A model generated the notes under the pieces. The model did no database searches and was not told where the DNA came from. It worked only from the letters and a program-made list of their open reading frames with translations. A DNA stretch of 34,064 bases from Synura sp. LO234KE (Eukaryota; Sar; Synurophyceae; Synurales; Mallomonadaceae): assembly GCA_015143735.1 (NCBI GenBank), contig VKHC01000011.1, positions 1 through 34,064 on the forward strand, in the 5' to 3' direction. Position numbers and translations under genes: made by a program. This document shows positions 31,426-34,064 of the stretch, in pieces (position 1 is the stretch's first letter; every line of letters starts with the position of its first letter).

Positions 31426-32414
31426 ATGCCTTCCTTTGAATCTCTGATACTCAATTCTGCTCCAGGCATATTTTTATTTCATTTCATTTATCATCATCGT
31501 TATTGATATTGCCGCAGGATTTTCTCGTTTTTGTCAAATTTTAAATAGGGTTGTAGAAAATGAGAAAAAATCGCTTGAAGAAATGGTAAATGTATTCATT
31601 TTTAGACGAAAGAATCTAACATATCTTTGAAGGCAGTATTGGTTTTTCAATCTAATAGGGCCGTGAATACGAAAGTGGAAGAACATCGAATTAATAATTC
31701 TTCTTCGCTCGATCATTCTACGTTACGAGCAGGGCTATCTTTTATTGCTCAGGCATTTTTCAAATCTGAATCTCTGCCTGTGAATGAATACGAATCAATC
31801 CTAAAAAGCGTCACTACCCTATCTCAACCAGCGATAGACATTTTGGTTAGATGTTACGAATCAGCGAGGAGTCTAAACTCTAATCAGGATGCCATTCTTA
31901 ATCAAGTATTTCTTAAATCAATTCAAATTTAAGCTCAATCTAACCATATTCAGTACATCAGGCCGGTAAATTGGTAGGCATTAAATGGCGAACGGGGGTT
32001 ACAGTCGCATCCAATAACTGTGATTCTATCATGACTCCATTTATAATGATCAATCTTCAAATAAAAGACTCTATTAACGGTCAAATAAAGAATCACCCTC
32101 TAGAGCTCACGTACCCAGAATTTCATGTAAGTTAGGTTATCATCGTCATATCCTCACTTCAAATTCAATTCAAATTCGACTTGATAATGTCGTAATCCCA
32201 CGCGCTTTTCTTTTCTTTTCTTGTTTCTTAAAAAAATTACTGCTCTAACTTTAATTCATATCGATATCTACTTCATCAAATGAACTGCTACCGTCATCTA
32301 AACACCAATCCGCTACTATTTCAAATCTTTTATTCTCCTTCCTCATACGATGCGTAGGATTTCCTAAGTACCATTCGGAAAACATCGAGAGCTCTTCATT
32401 CGAATCGTCTTTAA
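31426..32414 (+). CDS. COMM-domain protein, COMMD6-like
   Basis: Predicted subunit of the Commander (COMMD/CCDC22/CCDC93) endosomal recycling complex. Proposed exons: 31426-31465, 31518-31585, 31606-31905, 31962-32126 and 32358-32414, in frame to 209 residues. The middle exon encodes the helical N-terminal domain (SLDHSTLRAGLSFIAQAFF). The COMM domain begins after the 56-bp intron at AGKLVGIKWRTGVTVASNNC and runs through MTPFIMINLQIKD and HPLELTYPEFH, closely following COMMD6 (LVDFQWKLGMAVSSDTC). The last exon, DFLSTIRKTSRALHSNRL, supplies the final amphipathic helix, at the cost of a 231-bp intron. Without it the protein would end PEFHVS. Two joins are unusual: the first intron has a GC donor, and the second is only 20 nt unless a weak donor at 31550 is used (56 nt, also in frame). 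The COMM exon is secure; the ends are not. Confidence 0.75.
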
Positions 32415-32571
32415 TGTAACTCGTCAACGAAATGCAAGAAGAGGAAGGGGAGGAGGAGGAGGAGGAGGCGTTGGGATGGAGAGTTCGCGTCTTACAAGAT
32501 CGATTAGTCGCCTGCTTTGTTATCCTTGTAATAATTTTATATTTTTGAGAAGATTTGGACTTATTGATCAT
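32251..32571 (-). CDS. Possible small hypothetical protein, antisense to the COMMD 3' end
   Basis: Open frame of 106 codons with a Lys-rich start, a Ser run (from the GGA repeat), EWYLGNPTHRMRKENKRFEI and an acidic tail (FDEVDIDMN). No known domain. It overlaps the proposed last COMMD exon on the other strand, so at most one of the two may be coding there. The low-complexity run and lack of a family match keep confidence low. Confidence 0.2.
   Translation of the reverse strand: MINKSKSSQKYKIITRITKQATNRSCKTRTLHPNASSSSSSPSSSCISLTSYIKDDSNEELSMFSEWYLGNPTHRMRKENKRFEIVADWCLDDGSSSFDEVDIDMN
32449..32466. repeat. (GGA)6 microsatellite
   Basis: Six perfect GGA units, within an AG-rich stretch from 32436. 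It lies outside the proposed COMMD exons. Confidence 0.9.
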
Positions 32572-34064
32572 GAAGAGGATATTATCCTGTACTTAGGGCG
32601 GTGTATTGGCGCACTGATTCTTATCCTTACTATTTCGTCTAGTAGCTACTAGTGCATGGTCATGATAGTAGCATTACATGATGTCGTGGTGGTACTATTA
32701 CTAGCTACTACTAATACGCAGTCTCGCTCCTGTATCGGTCGAAATTTTACAATTACTGCAATAGCGAACAATATTACATCGTTTACAAACTGATAATTAG
32801 GCAGGAGTGTCGTCATGATAGCTTGAAGCAACAATTACTGTCATAGAGGTGGGCGGGGGTGCGGGGCGAGCTACCACTCGCTCATTTAGCTAGTAGGTGC
32901 TGGAAACACCACCATCTCGCCACTCGACGTGAACATGATTCTAAGGGCGCTTGCTTATATTTTGCATGGCTCAATTTTTATTCTTGCTTGAATGATACCG
33001 TGAATGAGCAATACAATTTCGAAACCTATAGTTTAGAAAGCTCAGGGGCAGAAGTACAATTTCTTAGTATCCTGGAGTGGTGAGTGGAATGAAAGAATAT
33101 CAAAGGAGGGAAGTAACATAGTATCTGCGAAAGTTTTACCGTATTGAAGTTGCTGTCGTACCGATTTGCATCGAAGTTTTTTCTACTCCCGCCGATTGCC
33201 CAGTGTTTGACTAAAATTTTGTCTATACAAAAGCTCTAGTAAAAACAAACATTCGACATTTGGGTCACTAAGGGATCGGGAATCAAGTTGATGCGCGGGC
33301 GTGTTGTTTGGGCCTCGTATGAGTGTGTGAAAGCAAAACTTATCGAACAGTAGCACTGACTGTCCTATCTCGGTTCCGAGGTTGCCACGGTAATCCTGGA
33401 AGCTTACCCATGATGATTTCTTGTCCAAGTGTAGGCGAATAACGAAAAATTTGCTTATAGGTATGATGAAGTATCTTGTAATGCGGCATGGGGTTCCTTC
33501 TCATAGTCTGGGCTCTCTGTTGTCTGACATCATCTCCTCCCGAGCCACTCCCTGGGCTCCATAGTAGTCGCGTTTTGGTTTCCAAAGTCTTTGGTCAAAA
33601 GAGCAGATTTGCATCGCTAGTTACATAAATAAAACCTTCGGGCTAGATTTGACTCATTTACCGCCTCTGGTCACCATTATGCGCCTTATCTCACTAGTCT
33701 GTAGGGTTACTACCTTCTGCCTACCTCAGAGTTCGTCTTTCGGCACAATTGGTGCTTCACACCGTTCTGACATCTCTGACCCTCCGTGCTATTAACGGAC
33801 CAGAACGTTTATGATCTATAATTCACATCTATAATTCACCTCTCCATATATATCTAGTTCATTACATGAACTGGTACCTGTTGGAATAAGGCAGTTATCG
33901 TATCTCTGTTTGGAATTAGCTAGGTTCACAAGAAGTAAGTCTTGATTTAATTGAACGAAATCGTAGCCTTAACTTAATTTATTATATAAAGATATCGTGC
34001 GTAGTCAGACCAACTTAGATGGACCGACCTTCAAAGTTCAAGCGCAATGATCATACCGATCATA
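32572..34064. other. No gene recognised to the right edge
   Basis: About 1.5 kb without an assignable gene. 32640-32720 is rich in TAGTAG/CTACTA words that also occur near 24000-24190 and 29590. Open stretches of 60-80 codons (for example 33183-33428 on minus) show no family features and no splice partners. Confidence 0.4.

Noticed and set aside
1-34064. tRNA, rRNA and CRISPR-like arrays
   Set aside because: I found no cloverleaf-like segment, rRNA stretch or regularly spaced repeat series by eye. A tRNAscan-SE run would settle the tRNA question.

Overview
The window is nuclear DNA of a microbial eukaryote. Genes are split by many short GT-AG introns (about 48-264 bp), intergenic DNA is AT-rich, and the recognisable products are eukaryote-specific: signal peptidase subunit SPCS2, a COMM-domain protein, an ABITRAM/Simiate homologue, a GT31 glycosyltransferase, an SMC ATPase and an iduronate-2-sulfatase-like enzyme. 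I cannot fix the lineage. The RLK/Pelle-like look of the kinase fold and the type of reverse transcriptase suggest a protist rather than an animal or yeast. Exon joins were worked out by hand from splice signals, reading frame and family resemblance.

Layout. 1-1527 (-): iduronate-2-sulfatase-like gene, cut by the left edge. 2734-5373 (-): ankyrin-repeat/pseudokinase gene, copy A, head-to-head with a GT31 glycosyltransferase (5586-7372, +). About 7905-12283 (-): a large decayed GC-rich non-LTR retroelement with reverse transcriptase, an RNase H1-type hybrid-binding domain and RNase H. 13065-13430 (+): a second, heavily decayed RNase H remnant, followed by 2 kb of unrecognised, partly protein-like DNA. 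15498-18086 (-): ankyrin/pseudokinase copy B, head-to-head with a divergent SMC ATPase gene (18236-23591, +). 24688-25670 (-): SPCS2, head-to-head with a saccharopine-dehydrogenase-like oxidoreductase (25783-27255, +). About 27688-28652 (-): a third RNase H remnant of the same retroelement family. 30652-31314 (-): ABITRAM-like protein with an added CCCH zinc finger, head-to-head with a COMMD6-like gene (31426-32414, +). The last 1.5 kb holds nothing I recognise.

Two themes stand out. First, every complete gene lies in a divergent pair sharing a 111-212 bp promoter (four pairs), with repeats and retroelement debris between pairs. Second, the two ankyrin/pseudokinase genes have the same nine-exon structure, including a 15-nt microexon. 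Both have lost the catalytic Asp, Lys and Asn of the catalytic loop and the DFG motif, yet both are open from start to stop. Their 3' kinase exon is nearly identical while their ankyrin and linker exons have diverged, which points to recent gene conversion. This pair is the best candidate here for an undescribed signalling-scaffold family.
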